Shown here: positions 17,807-26,327 of the stretch, in pieces
How positions within the stretch are numbered: the stretch's first letter is position 1
Layout: each line of letters starts with the position of its first letter
Assembly: GCA_015064285.1 (NCBI GenBank)
Contig: SVSN01000005.1
Location: forward strand, 46,780-85,615
Reading direction: 5' to 3'
Length of the DNA stretch: 38,836 nt
Source of the DNA: Oscillospiraceae bacterium
GTDB taxonomy: Bacteria > Bacillota > Clostridia > Oscillospirales > CAG-272
Translations under genes and position numbers: made by a program
The notes under the pieces: model-generated
Database searches by the model: none
Told to the model about the DNA's origin: nothing
The model's input: only the letters and a program-made list of their open reading frames with translations

Positions 17807-18844
17807 AACAGAAGTGGCTGACAGCCGTACTGGCGGCGGTATTGTTCTGCGGATGTGTCCCGGCACAGGCACAGTCTGCCGCAGAAACGGACGTATATGA
17901 GATCTCCATACTCAATTACAATGTGGCGGGGCTTCCGAAGCTGTTCGGCAACGAAGCGGAGGATGTGGAAGACAATCAGAAGAAAATCGGACAGATCCTG
18001 GCAGACAGAGGATATGATATCATTGCCGTGCAGGAGGATTTCGGGTACCATAAGGCGCTTGCTGCCGGACTGACGGGGTATCCGTATACCACCATCCATT
18101 CCGGCGGTGTTCCGGGCGGGGGACGGCATGAATGTGTGGTCAGAGTATCCCCTGTATAACGAAAACCGTACCCCATGGGACGCAGCATACGGCGTGATCG
18201 AAGACGGTGCGGACGAAATGACGCCCAAAGGAATCCTCTACACCGCAGTGGATCTGGGCGGCGGTATGGTGCTGGATCTGTACGATATCCATGCGGATGC
18301 ATACGGTGACGAAGGTTCCGCGGCAGCCAGGGAAGTGCAGTACCGGCAGCTGGCGGCGATGATCGCAGAACATTCCGAAGACCGTCCTGTGATCGTTACC
18401 GGGGATTTCAACATATCCCTGCGGCACGAAAACGACTGCGGCCTGTGGGAGAACTTCATGGAACCGCTGGGTCTGCGGGATGCCTGGATCGAACTGTACA
18501 ACGGCGGAGATTACACAGATTTTTCCGCCTGGACAGACTCCGGTGAAAAATGGGATTCCATTGAAAAATTCCTGTACCGCAGCGGCGGCGGGGTGGAGTT
18601 GACGGCACTTTCTTTTGCCTACGAGTATATCTGTGACGAAAACGGCGTGAGTCTGTCCGACCATCCGGCGGCCCATGCGGTGTTTTCCGCAGCCGCAGCG
18701 GAGGAATTTGCGCCGTATACCGGATCGCTGACCGTGCCGAGGGACAAATGGCTGCCCCGTTTTTTCCGGATATGCGGTGTGGTCTGGCAGGATATCGGAA
18801 AACTGTTCAGGCACATGGACGACCTGATTGCATATCTGCAGTAA
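17803..18844 (+). pseudogene. Frameshifted secreted endonuclease/exonuclease/phosphatase (EEP) family enzyme
   Basis: Two overlapping frames make one EEP-family protein of about 346 residues, resembling bacterial sphingomyelinase C-like phosphodiesterases. The first frame (17803-18159) has a signal peptide with likely cleavage after AQA at residue 24, then the LNYNVAGLP and VQEDF metal-site motifs. The second frame (to 18844) supplies GDGMNVWSEYPLY, the catalytic-type HADAYGD, VTGDFN and the terminal SDHPAAHAV. The switch falls in a G5 run at 18118-18122; removing one G joins the frames exactly within the conserved G-DG-N motif. A real 1-base insertion, a phase-variable tract or a sequence error are all possible. 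It overlaps the GH39-like stop by 4 bases. A restart could at most make the metal-site-lacking C-terminal part. Confidence 0.8.
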
Positions 18845-18918
18845 ACCGGCTGCCGGATATTGTACTTTCGGAAAGCAGGCTCCGTCATACACGGGATCGG
18901 ATCACAGAATTGCAAGGG

Positions 18919-18947
18919 CCTCTCCGGCAGATCGGGAGAGGTCTTTT
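18919..18947 (+). terminator. Terminator after the EEP-family gene
   Basis: CCTCTCC (18919-18925) pairs with GGAGAGG (18935-18941) across a 9-base loop, followed by TCTTTT. Confidence 0.75.
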
Positions 18948-18979
18948 GCTGTCATATGCCAAAATATTCCCGTACATTC

Positions 18980-19008
18980 TTGCGGTTCCCGGGAAAATGT
19001 GGTATAAT
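18980..19008 (+). promoter_or_regulatory. Sigma-A promoter of the ABC importer operon
   Basis: TTGCGG (18980-18985), 17 bases, TATAAT (19003-19008) with TGG before the -10. The leader to the first ATG is about 70 bases; no riboswitch fold was recognised in it. Confidence 0.8.
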
Positions 19009-19083
19009 CGGAGCAGAAGCGCGAACCTGACTTTGTACAGCAGGAAAAACGCCTGCGGAAGAAACACAAAGGAATGTGAGAAT

Positions 19084-20187
19084 ATGAAAGTTGTACTGCA
19101 GAATCTGACCAAAAAATTCCCGAACCGGAATAAAAAGGAACCCGGCGAAGTGATCGCTGTAAACGATTTCACTTTCGAGATACCGGACGGCAAGCTGATT
19201 GGTCTGCTGGGCCCTTCCGGCTGCGGCAAAAGTACCACACTGAACCTGATCTGCGGCCTGCAGAAGCCTACCTCCGGGAAAATTTTCTTCGGAGATGACG
19301 ATGTGACCGGACTGCCGCCGGAAAACCGGGGCGTGGGACTGGTGTTCCAGAATTATGCCCTGTATCCCCATCTGACTGTACGGCAGAATATTGTCTTCCC
19401 GCTGGAAAACCTGAAAGGGAAGGACAAGCTCACCAAAGAGCAGATGAACGAAAAAGCGCTGGAGATCGCAAAACTGGTGCAGATCGATCATCTGATGGAT
19501 CGTAAGCCCAGCGAATTGTCCGGCGGGCAGCAGCAGAGAGTGGCCATTGCCAGAGCGCTGGTGAAAATGCCCCGGGTACTGCTGCTGGACGAACCCCTGT
19601 CCAATCTGGACGCCCGTCTCCGTCTGCAGACACGGGAGGAGATCAAGCGGATCCAGAAGGAAACCGGGATCACCACCGTGTTTGTAACCCATGACCAGGA
19701 CGAAGCCATGAGCATTTCCGATATGATCGTGGTGATGAAGGACGGCGTGGTACAGCAGATCGGACAGCCGCAGGAAGTGTACGACAACCCCGTGAACCTG
19801 TTTGTGGCCAAGTTCCTGGGCACACCTCCCATCGGCGTATACCACGGAACCGTATCGGGCGAAAAGCTGCTGATCGACGGAACCTGTGTGCTGGATGTAC
19901 CCGGTGCGCCGGACGGGGAAGTATATGCTGCCATCCGTCCGGAAGGCTACATTCTCCGGGATGACGGCCCGCTGTGCTGCCGGATGAGCAATGTGGAGGT
20001 CATGGGCCGGGACATCAGCATTGTCTCCACCCATCCCGCCTGTGAAAACACGGCCATCCGTTCCATCATTTCTGCGGAAAACAGAGTGGCGGACGATGCC
20101 GAAACCGTACGGTTTGCCCTGAAACCGGCCAAGGTGTATCTGTTCGACAGAACCACCGAAGCGCGGATTCCTTTTGCGGCAGACTGA
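19084..20187 (+). CDS. Carbohydrate ABC importer ATPase (MalK/UgpC/MsmX type)
   Basis: This is the cytoplasmic energy subunit of the importer encoded downstream, 367 residues. Walker A GPSGCGKS (43-50), Q-loop VFQNYALYPHLTV (about 87-99), signature LSGGQQQR (145-152), Walker B LLLDEP (166-171) and the H-loop THDQDEA are intact. The C-terminal about 120 residues form the TOBE/MalK regulatory region seen in sugar importers. The ATG at 19084 has AAAGGA 10 bases upstream; the frame extends upstream only across the terminator and promoter. The first permease begins 13 bases after the stop. Confidence 0.95.
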   Translation: MKVVLQNLTKKFPNRNKKEPGEVIAVNDFTFEIPDGKLIGLLGPSGCGKSTTLNLICGLQKPTSGKIFFGDDDVTGLPPENRGVGLVFQNYALYPHLTVRQNIVFPLENLKGKDKLTKEQMNEKALEIAKLVQIDHLMDRKPSELSGGQQQRVAIARALVKMPRVLLLDEPLSNLDARLRLQTREEIKRIQKETGITTVFVTHDQDEAMSISDMIVVMKDGVVQQIGQPQEVYDNPVNLFVAKFLGTPPIGVYHGTVSGEKLLIDGTCVLDVPGAPDGEVYAAIRPEGYILRDDGPLCCRMSNVEVMGRDISIVSTHPACENTAIRSIISAENRVADDAETVRFALKPAKVYLFDRTTEARIPFAAD

Positions 20188-20200
20188 AGGAGGGACAACG

Positions 20201-21091
20201 ATGGATCAACAAAACCGGAAAGGCTGGCTGTACCTGATCCCGGCGATTCTGTTCCTGGGAATCTTTATGGTGTATCCGCTGATCGACGTATTCATTTATT
20301 CCGTTGAGGAAGGCTACAATTCCGCTTCCCAGACCTACGCAGGAGTGGGCGGTTACAATTACGGCTATGTCCTCAGAGACCCCTATTTCCTGCAGGCACT
20401 GAAGAATACCTTTATTCTGGTCATCATCACCGTGCCGCTGTCCACCGGGATTGCCCTGCTGATTTCCGTGGGACTTTCTTCCATTGAAAAACTGCGGCAT
20501 CTGTACCAGACCGTTTACTTCCTGCCGTACGTGACCAATACGCTGGCTGTGGGGCTGGTATTTATGATCCTGTTCAAGAAAACCGCCTATTCCGACGGGC
20601 TGGTGAATCTGATTATCACGATGTTCGGCGGCACGGCTGTGGATTTCATCGACGGACCCTACTGGGCCAAGATGTTCGTGCTGTGTTTCTATACCATCTG
20701 GGTGGTCATGCCCTTCAAGATCCTGATCCTGACCAGCGCTCTTTCTTCCGTGAATCAGGACTACTACAACGCCGCCCGGATCGACGGAACACCCAAGTGG
20801 CGTATTTTTACCAAAATCACCCTGCCCATGATCTCCCCCATGCTGTTTTATCTGATCATCACCGGCTTTATCGGTGCATTCAAAGCATACAGCGATGCGG
20901 TTGCCCTGTTCGGCACCAACCTGAACGCGGCGGAAATGAATACCATCGTGGGTTATGTATACGATATGCTCTACGGAGACAGCGGCGGATATCCGTCCTA
21001 TGCCTCTGCGGCGGCGATCATCCTGTTTGCCATCGTGCTGACGATCACGGTGATCAATCTGCTGGTCAGCCGGAAGCACGTGCATTACTGA
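20201..21091 (+). CDS. Sugar-type ABC permease, UgpA/MalF-like
   Basis: This 296-residue inner-membrane subunit has about six helices, the first at residues 6-28. The EAA loop that contacts the ATPase is seen as YNAARIDGTPKWRIFTKITLP. AAGGAGGG lies eight bases before the ATG. It pairs with the next gene as a permease heterodimer. The shortened N-terminus, without the extra MalF periplasmic loop, fits the UgpA/LacF class. Confidence 0.92.
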   Translation: MDQQNRKGWLYLIPAILFLGIFMVYPLIDVFIYSVEEGYNSASQTYAGVGGYNYGYVLRDPYFLQALKNTFILVIITVPLSTGIALLISVGLSSIEKLRHLYQTVYFLPYVTNTLAVGLVFMILFKKTAYSDGLVNLIITMFGGTAVDFIDGPYWAKMFVLCFYTIWVVMPFKILILTSALSSVNQDYYNAARIDGTPKWRIFTKITLPMISPMLFYLIITGFIGAFKAYSDAVALFGTNLNAAEMNTIVGYVYDMLYGDSGGYPSYASAAAIILFAIVLTITVINLLVSRKHVHY

Positions 21092-21108
21092 TCCGGAGGT
21101 GTAACTGT

Positions 21109-21984
21109 ATGAACAATCATCTGGATTACGAGAAAATCGAAAAAAGAGCGGCTGCAAAAAAACGGGTGCTCAACGGCGTGGTATATACCCTGCTGACCTT
21201 ATGGGGACTGATGGTGCTGTTTCCCTTTTACTGGATGGTGCTGACATCCGTGAAGAGTTACGGTTCCTACAATGCGGAATATATTCCGAAATTCTTCACC
21301 CTGACGCCCACCCTCCAGAATTATGCGGATGCCTTTACCGCGGTGCCGCTGGCGCAGTATTTCCTGAATACCATTCTCTTTACCGTTGTCACCACGGCTA
21401 TCATGCTGGTGGTGATCATCCCGGCCGCTTTCGCTTTTGCCCGGCTGCAGTTCCGGGGGAAGGATCTGGTGTTCACCCTGTTCCTGTCCCTGATGATGAT
21501 CCCCAATGAACTGGTCATCATTACCAATTATGTCACCATCACCAATCTGGATCTGCGGAATACCTTTATGGGGTTGATCCTGCCCTCCGTGGCATCGGTG
21601 TTCTATATTTATCTGCTGAAGGAAAACTTTGCCCAGATCCCGGATGAGCTGTACTGGGCAGCCAAGGTGGACGGAACTTCCGACTGGAAATACCTCTGGA
21701 AAGTGATGATCCCCATCTGCAGACCCACCCTGATCACCATCACCATCCTGAAAGTGATCGAATGCTGGAATTCCTATGTATGGCCCCGGCTGGTCACCGA
21801 CGATCCGGCGTATTATCTGGTTTCCAACGGGATCCAGGAGATCCGGGAAAACGGCTTCGGCAGAGAAAATATTCCTGCCATGATGGCGGCGGTCGTGGTG
21901 ATTTCCGTGCCGCTGGTGGTGCTGTTCCTGATCTTCCGGAAAAAGATCATGGAAGGCGTGGCGAGAGGAGGGACAAAAGGATGA
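21109..21984 (+). CDS. Sugar-type ABC permease, UgpE/MalG-like
   Basis: This 291-residue membrane protein carries the MalG-class start (helix at about 22-44, then YWMVLTSVK) and the EAA loop YWAAKVDGTSDWKYLWKVMIP. CGGAGGTG is placed nine bases before the ATG. Its stop overlaps the start of the binding-protein gene (ATGA), so the two are translationally coupled. Confidence 0.92.
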   Translation: MNNHLDYEKIEKRAAAKKRVLNGVVYTLLTLWGLMVLFPFYWMVLTSVKSYGSYNAEYIPKFFTLTPTLQNYADAFTAVPLAQYFLNTILFTVVTTAIMLVVIIPAAFAFARLQFRGKDLVFTLFLSLMMIPNELVIITNYVTITNLDLRNTFMGLILPSVASVFYIYLLKENFAQIPDELYWAAKVDGTSDWKYLWKVMIPICRPTLITITILKVIECWNSYVWPRLVTDDPAYYLVSNGIQEIRENGFGRENIPAMMAAVVVISVPLVVLFLIFRKKIMEGVARGGTKG

Positions 21985-23567
21985 AAAAACGGCTTGCTCT
22001 TTGCCTGATGCTGTGTCTGATCCTGCCGTTTCTGACTGCCTGTCACGGTTCCAGAGGACTGGATCCTTTTGTCATGCCGGATGCCTTTGATACCGTCGGA
22101 CAGTATGAGATCACCTTCTGGGCCAAGAACGACACCAACATGACCCAGGTGGAGATCTATCACAAAACCATCGCGGATTTTGAGGCGCTCTATCCCAACA
22201 TAACGGTGAATCTGCGGCTGTATACAGACTACGGCAAGATCTACAATGATGTAATTACCAACATTTCCACAAGAACCACACCCAATGTGTGCATCACCTA
22301 TCCCGACCACATTGCTACCTACATGACCGGAACAAATGTCATGGTGCCGCTGAATGATCTGATGACCCACGGGGCATATGGTCTGAACGGCAGCGAAATC
22401 CGTTTTGACGGCCCCGGACAGGATGAAATCGTGCCGAAATTCCTGGAGGAATGCTCCTTCGGCGGCGCTTACTACGCACTGCCCTATATGCGTTCCACGG
22501 AAGCATGCTATGTAAACAAAACCTATGTGGAAAAACTGGGTTTCACCCTGCCGGAAAAGCTCACCTGGGATTTTGTCTGGGAGGTTGCCGATGCGGCCGC
22601 TGCCAAGGATGAAGACGGAACCTATCTGGTCAACGGGCAGAAGGTAATGATCCCCTTTATCTATAAGTCCACGGACAACATGATGATCCAGATGCTCCGG
22701 CAGAAAGGGGCGGGGTATTCCACCTCGGAAGGGGAAGTGCTTCTGTTCAACGAAACCACGGAAGAGCTGCTGACAGAGATTGCGGATCATGTGAAGAAGG
22801 GTGCTTTCTCTACTTTCAAGCTTTCCGGGTATCCTGCCAACTTCCTGAACGCCGGACAGTGTATCTTCGGCATCGACTCCACAGCAGGCGCCACCTGGAT
22901 GGGTTCTGACGCGCCGCTGGTGGATATCAGTGAAGAAAACCTGGTGGATTTTGAAACCGTGGTGATGGAAATTCCCCAGTTTGATCCGGAAAATCCCGTG
23001 ATGATCTCCCAGGGCCCCTCCGTCTGTATCTTCAATAAAGAAGATCCTCAGGAGGTGCTGGCATCCTGGCTGTTCACCCAGTACCTGCTGACAAACGATG
23101 TGCAGATCGCCTACGCGCAGACGGAAGGCTATGTGCCCGTCACGCTGAAAGCCCAGCAGTCTGCGGCATATAAGGACTACCTGTCCAGAGCCGGAGAGGA
23201 CAACGATTTATACTACCAGATCAAAATGGACGCCACAAACCTGCTCCTTTCCCACATTGATGATACCTTTGTGACCCCTGTGTTCAACGGTTCTGCTTCC
23301 CTCAGAGATGCTGCCGGTGCGCTGATCGAAAATGTAAACAAGTCTGTGCGCCGGAATCAGACAGTAGATGAAGCGTATATGGAAAAGCTGCAGGCGGATA
23401 TAGTTTCTCTGTATCGTCTGAACAGAGGCGGTGCTGTTTCCGGCGGACTGCAGGAGCTGGGGGAAATGCCGGCTGCCTCGGTAGCACTGCTTTCCGCTAT
23501 GGCAGGTGTCTGGTGTCTCATCGGGCTGTATCTGCTCCGGGAGAAAATAAAAAAATCCGGAAAATAG
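21981..23567 (+). CDS. ABC importer solute-binding lipoprotein with an extra C-terminal membrane helix
   Basis: The 528-residue extracytoplasmic receptor belongs to the UgpB/MalE-like family 1 type. An N-terminal signal ends in the lipobox LTAC with Cys21 as the lipidated residue, and the mature part begins with a typical ITFWAKND strand. The protein is about 80-100 residues longer than many family members. It ends in a hydrophobic segment (about residues 500-520, ASVALLSAMAGVWCLIGLYL) followed by REKIKKSGK, which looks like a second membrane anchor with a cytoplasmic positive tail. AGGAGGG lies before the ATG. The receptor is the last gene of the importer operon, whereas it is commonly first. 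Ligand unknown; an oligosaccharide or glycerol-phosphodiester is plausible. Confidence 0.9.
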   Translation: MKKRLALCLMLCLILPFLTACHGSRGLDPFVMPDAFDTVGQYEITFWAKNDTNMTQVEIYHKTIADFEALYPNITVNLRLYTDYGKIYNDVITNISTRTTPNVCITYPDHIATYMTGTNVMVPLNDLMTHGAYGLNGSEIRFDGPGQDEIVPKFLEECSFGGAYYALPYMRSTEACYVNKTYVEKLGFTLPEKLTWDFVWEVADAAAAKDEDGTYLVNGQKVMIPFIYKSTDNMMIQMLRQKGAGYSTSEGEVLLFNETTEELLTEIADHVKKGAFSTFKLSGYPANFLNAGQCIFGIDSTAGATWMGSDAPLVDISEENLVDFETVVMEIPQFDPENPVMISQGPSVCIFNKEDPQEVLASWLFTQYLLTNDVQIAYAQTEGYVPVTLKAQQSAAYKDYLSRAGEDNDLYYQIKMDATNLLLSHIDDTFVTPVFNGSASLRDAAGALIENVNKSVRRNQTVDEAYMEKLQADIVSLYRLNRGGAVSGGLQELGEMPAASVALLSAMAGVWCLIGLYLLREKIKKSGK

Positions 23568-23577
23568 GCCGCAGGTC

Positions 23578-23605
23578 TTGACTTTGGACAGATTTGGAGT
23601 ATAAT
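23578..23605 (+). promoter_or_regulatory. Sigma-A promoter of the OB-fold-like lipoprotein gene
   Basis: TTGACT (23578-23583), 16 bases, TATAAT (23600-23605), just after the importer operon; no hairpin separates the two units, so read-through is possible. Confidence 0.8.
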
Positions 23606-23652
23606 AAAACTGTGTCAATCCCATTTTTATCTTATTAAAGGAGAACAAAAAA

Positions 23653-24369
23653 ATGAAGAAGATTTTAGCAATTCTGCTGACACTGACCTTTGTATTCGCG
23701 CTGACTTCCTGCGGCGGCGGTTTTGACCCCTCTGCCAAGAGCGAAGGTGTTATGACCTATGCCGAATACGATGCAGCCGCTCTGGACACCGAAGTGGTAA
23801 TCGAAGGTTTCGTACAGGCTACCCAGGGCTGGTGGTTCGACGAAAGCGTTGGCCACGGCAAGATCACTGCGTACCTGCAGGATCCCGACGGCGCTTACTT
23901 CGCATACGAACTGAACTGTGACGAAGAAACCGCTGCTAAGATGACCAAGGGTGCCAAGGTTAAGATTACCGGCTACAAGGGTGCATGGGAAGGCGAAGTG
24001 GAAATCATGGACGGTACTGTGGAAATCGGTGAAGGCACCTGGGTTGCTGAAGCTACCGATGTAACCGCTCTGCTGGCCAACGAAGCCGAACTGATCAAGC
24101 ATCAGAACAAGTTCGTATCCTTCAAGGGTCTGACCGTGGAAGCTATCGAATACAAGAACGGCGAACCCGGCGATGACATTTATGTAACCGTATCTCTGGA
24201 CGGTGCTTCCTACAGCTTCTGCGTGGAAAGCTACCTGACCGGTCCCGATTCCGAAGTATATGCAACCGTTGGTACTCTGGCTGCCGGCAATGTTGTTGAC
24301 ATTGAAGGTTTCCTGTACTGGTACCAGGGCGTGAACACCCACATCACCGGTGTTACCGTTGTTGGCTGA
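23653..24369 (+). CDS. Small lipoprotein with two OB-fold-like domains, function unknown
   Basis: The product has 238 residues with a signal peptide and lipobox LTSC (Cys20). Two beta-rich halves share the pattern of an OB-fold: a VVIEGFV or FVSFKGL strand, a middle D-G-x-Y/S-F strand pair, then a G-x-x-V-x-I-x-G strand (about residues 35-125 and 140-238). I do not recognise a catalytic site. The gene has a near-ideal AAAGGAG ribosome site. It also uses GCT, GTT and AAG codons more than its neighbours, as expected for a highly expressed product. It is monocistronic, with its own promoter and terminator. A role in cell-surface binding is a guess only. Confidence 0.8.
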   Translation: MKKILAILLTLTFVFALTSCGGGFDPSAKSEGVMTYAEYDAAALDTEVVIEGFVQATQGWWFDESVGHGKITAYLQDPDGAYFAYELNCDEETAAKMTKGAKVKITGYKGAWEGEVEIMDGTVEIGEGTWVAEATDVTALLANEAELIKHQNKFVSFKGLTVEAIEYKNGEPGDDIYVTVSLDGASYSFCVESYLTGPDSEVYATVGTLAAGNVVDIEGFLYWYQGVNTHITGVTVVG

Positions 24370-24404
24370 TTTCCGACAGACATAACAGACTGAACAGCGA
24401 AGGG

Positions 24405-24435
24405 CCTCCTGTGACTTTGTCATGGGAGGTCTTTT
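24405..24435 (+). terminator. Terminator of the OB-fold-like lipoprotein gene
   Basis: CCTCCTGTGAC and GTCATGGGAGG form an 11-bp stem with two G-U wobbles and a TTT loop, followed by TCTTTTT. Confidence 0.9.
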
Positions 24436-24487
24436 TGTGTCTGCCGCCGATTTTTTGCGATTTCCGTGAAAACTTTCTGCCGCCGGG

Positions 24488-24516
24488 TTGCAATGTGCAG
24501 ATAAATTCTGTATAAT
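24488..24516 (+). promoter_or_regulatory. Sigma-A promoter of the URO-D/corrinoid/CE15 operon
   Basis: TTGCAA (24488-24493), 17 bases, TATAAT (24511-24516). The leader is about 30 bases, too short for a cobalamin riboswitch. Confidence 0.85.
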
Positions 24517-24552
24517 GAAAGAAATGAAAAAACGATGCAAAAGGAGAAACAA

Positions 24553-25617
24553 ATGACCAGCCGCGAAAATTATCTTGCCATTGCCAGACGGCAGGGCTAC
24601 GAATATATGCCGGTGCATTTCAATATGTGCCCAAGCCTGCAGGAACGGTTTGAGCAGTACAGAAAAGAACACGATCTGTTCATTCCCGAAGGGCCTTCCC
24701 ATGTGGGCGCTCTGCCCATGATCTGTGCCGCTCCCGAAGAGTTTGAAAAATTCTACGAAGATAACCCCATCAAGGCAGGCGGTACCATAGACAAATGGGG
24801 CGTGGGGCATGAACCCGGCTCCAAGGCTGCCTTCCACATGACTTATATGCGTCATCCCATGGAGAATTTCGATTCTCTGGAACAGATCCAGTCCTATCCC
24901 TTCCCGGTGTTCACACCCGAAGGTGCAGACAGACAGAAGGCACAGGTGGAAGCTTATCACGCACAGGGTAAAGCGGTGCAGGGCGGTCTGAACTGTTCTC
25001 TGTGGGAGCAGGCCTGGTACCTGCGCGGCATGGAAAACCTGTTCTGCGACATGATGAGCGAAGACCCCATGGCGGAAGAACTGCTGGACAGAGTGACCGA
25101 TGTGGCTGTTGCCCAGATGGAAAGCCTGGCCAGAGCCGGTGTGGACTCCGTGTACTTCGGGGACGACATCGGGATGCAGCATACCATCATGATGAGCGAA
25201 GAGCTGTACGGCGAATGGCTGAAACCCAGACTGAAGCGGCTGATAGACGCAGGAAAGGCCATCAAGCCGGATCTGATCGTGATCTACCACTCCTGCGGTC
25301 ACGTAAACGAACTGATCCCCCAGCTGATGGAAGCCGGGATCGACGTGCTCAACCCCGTACAGCCGGAATGCATGGAATTCAAACAGATCCATGCGGAATA
25401 CGGCGACGTGCTGTCCTTCCACGGTACCATCGGCACCCAGAGCACCATGCCTTTCGGTACCCCCGAGGATGTACGGGAAATGGTATTCAAAAATCTGGAC
25501 ATCGCCGGGAAGAAGGGCGGCCTGTTCGTAGCGCCCACCCACCTGCTGGAACCGGACGTTCCGGTGGAAAACGTTGTTGCCTATATCAAAGCCTGCGCAG
25601 AATATACCAGCCGCTGA
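24553..25617 (+). CDS. URO-D family corrinoid-dependent methyltransferase-like protein
   Basis: This is a 354-residue TIM-barrel protein of the uroporphyrinogen-decarboxylase superfamily, cytoplasmic. Because the next gene encodes a corrinoid protein, it is probably a methyltransferase (MtaA/MtbA- or O-demethylase-like) rather than a haem enzyme. The zinc-type motif H246-S-C248 and a further Cys273 are present. The later family position, where many relatives have a Gly-Cys ligand, reads A-P-T-H here. GTIGTQSTMPFGTPE (291-305) fits the family. ATG at 24553 has AAGGAG six bases upstream. A paralogue at 36816, also 354 residues, is about two-thirds identical by eye. The methyl donor is unknown. 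Confidence 0.85.
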   Translation: MTSRENYLAIARRQGYEYMPVHFNMCPSLQERFEQYRKEHDLFIPEGPSHVGALPMICAAPEEFEKFYEDNPIKAGGTIDKWGVGHEPGSKAAFHMTYMRHPMENFDSLEQIQSYPFPVFTPEGADRQKAQVEAYHAQGKAVQGGLNCSLWEQAWYLRGMENLFCDMMSEDPMAEELLDRVTDVAVAQMESLARAGVDSVYFGDDIGMQHTIMMSEELYGEWLKPRLKRLIDAGKAIKPDLIVIYHSCGHVNELIPQLMEAGIDVLNPVQPECMEFKQIHAEYGDVLSFHGTIGTQSTMPFGTPEDVREMVFKNLDIAGKKGGLFVAPTHLLEPDVPVENVVAYIKACAEYTSR

Positions 25618-25644
25618 CGGCTTGAAAAAGAAAGGAATACAGTC

Positions 25645-26289
25645 ATGATCGATTTTGTAGAAATGAGCAAGATGGTGGAAACCGGTAAGGTAAAGGTTGT
25701 CAAGGAACTGGTTTCCAAAGCACTGGAAGAAGGCGCATCCGCTTCCGATATTCTGAACAAAGGGCTGCTGCCCGGTATGAATGCGGTGGGCGAAAAGTTC
25801 AAGAACAATGAAGTGTACATTCCCGAAGTGCTGATCTCCGCCAGAGCCCTGAACACCGGCGTGAACCTGCTGAAGCCTCTGCTGGCTGCCGGGGATGTGG
25901 AAAAGCCCGGTACTGCCGTAATCGGTACGGTACACGGCGACCTGCACGACATCGGCAAGAATCTGGTGAAGATGATGCTGGAATCCAAGGGCATCGAAGT
26001 GATCGACCTGGGCGTGGACGTGACTGCAGATCAGTTTATCTCCACTGCAAAGGAAAAGGGCGCACAGATTGTCTGCTGCTCCACCCTGCTGACCACCACC
26101 ATGCCGGAGATGGAAAACGTGGTAAAAGAAGCACAGGCACAGGGTATGCGGGAGGATCTGTTCATCATGATCGGCGGCGCTCCCACATCCGATGAATTCT
26201 GCAAAAAAATCGGTGCGGACTGCTATACCCAGGATGCTGCTTCTGCCGCAGACGCTGCCCTGGCATGGCTGAAGGAAAAGAACGCGTAA
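25645..26289 (+). CDS. Corrinoid (B12)-binding methyl carrier protein, MtaC/MtbC-like
   Basis: The 214-residue two-domain protein has an N-terminal helical cap (about 1-85) and a Rossmann-type B12 domain. The latter shows the cobalt-ligand signature D99-L-H101-D-I-G104, the CSTLLTTTM segment (145-153) and IGGAP (177-180). His101 would coordinate cobalt. It should shuttle a methyl group between two methyltransferases; one is encoded just upstream, but no MtrH-like second methyltransferase or RACo-type activator is in the window. The start is 27 bases after the URO-D gene with AAAGGAA upstream. Length and motifs are complete. Confidence 0.94.
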   Translation: MIDFVEMSKMVETGKVKVVKELVSKALEEGASASDILNKGLLPGMNAVGEKFKNNEVYIPEVLISARALNTGVNLLKPLLAAGDVEKPGTAVIGTVHGDLHDIGKNLVKMMLESKGIEVIDLGVDVTADQFISTAKEKGAQIVCCSTLLTTTMPEMENVVKEAQAQGMREDLFIMIGGAPTSDEFCKKIGADCYTQDAASAADAALAWLKEKNA

Positions 26290-26327
26290 GAGAACAACGG
26301 ATACATAATACAGCCGGGAGGTACGGT

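Noticed and set aside
18107-18130. Programmed frameshift in the EEP-family gene
   Set aside because: There is no slippery heptamer, stimulatory stem or conserved precedent for this family; an indel in a G run is simpler.
24435-24552. Cobalamin riboswitch upstream of the corrinoid operon
   Set aside because: The predicted transcript leader is only about 30 bases and no B12-box sequence is seen.
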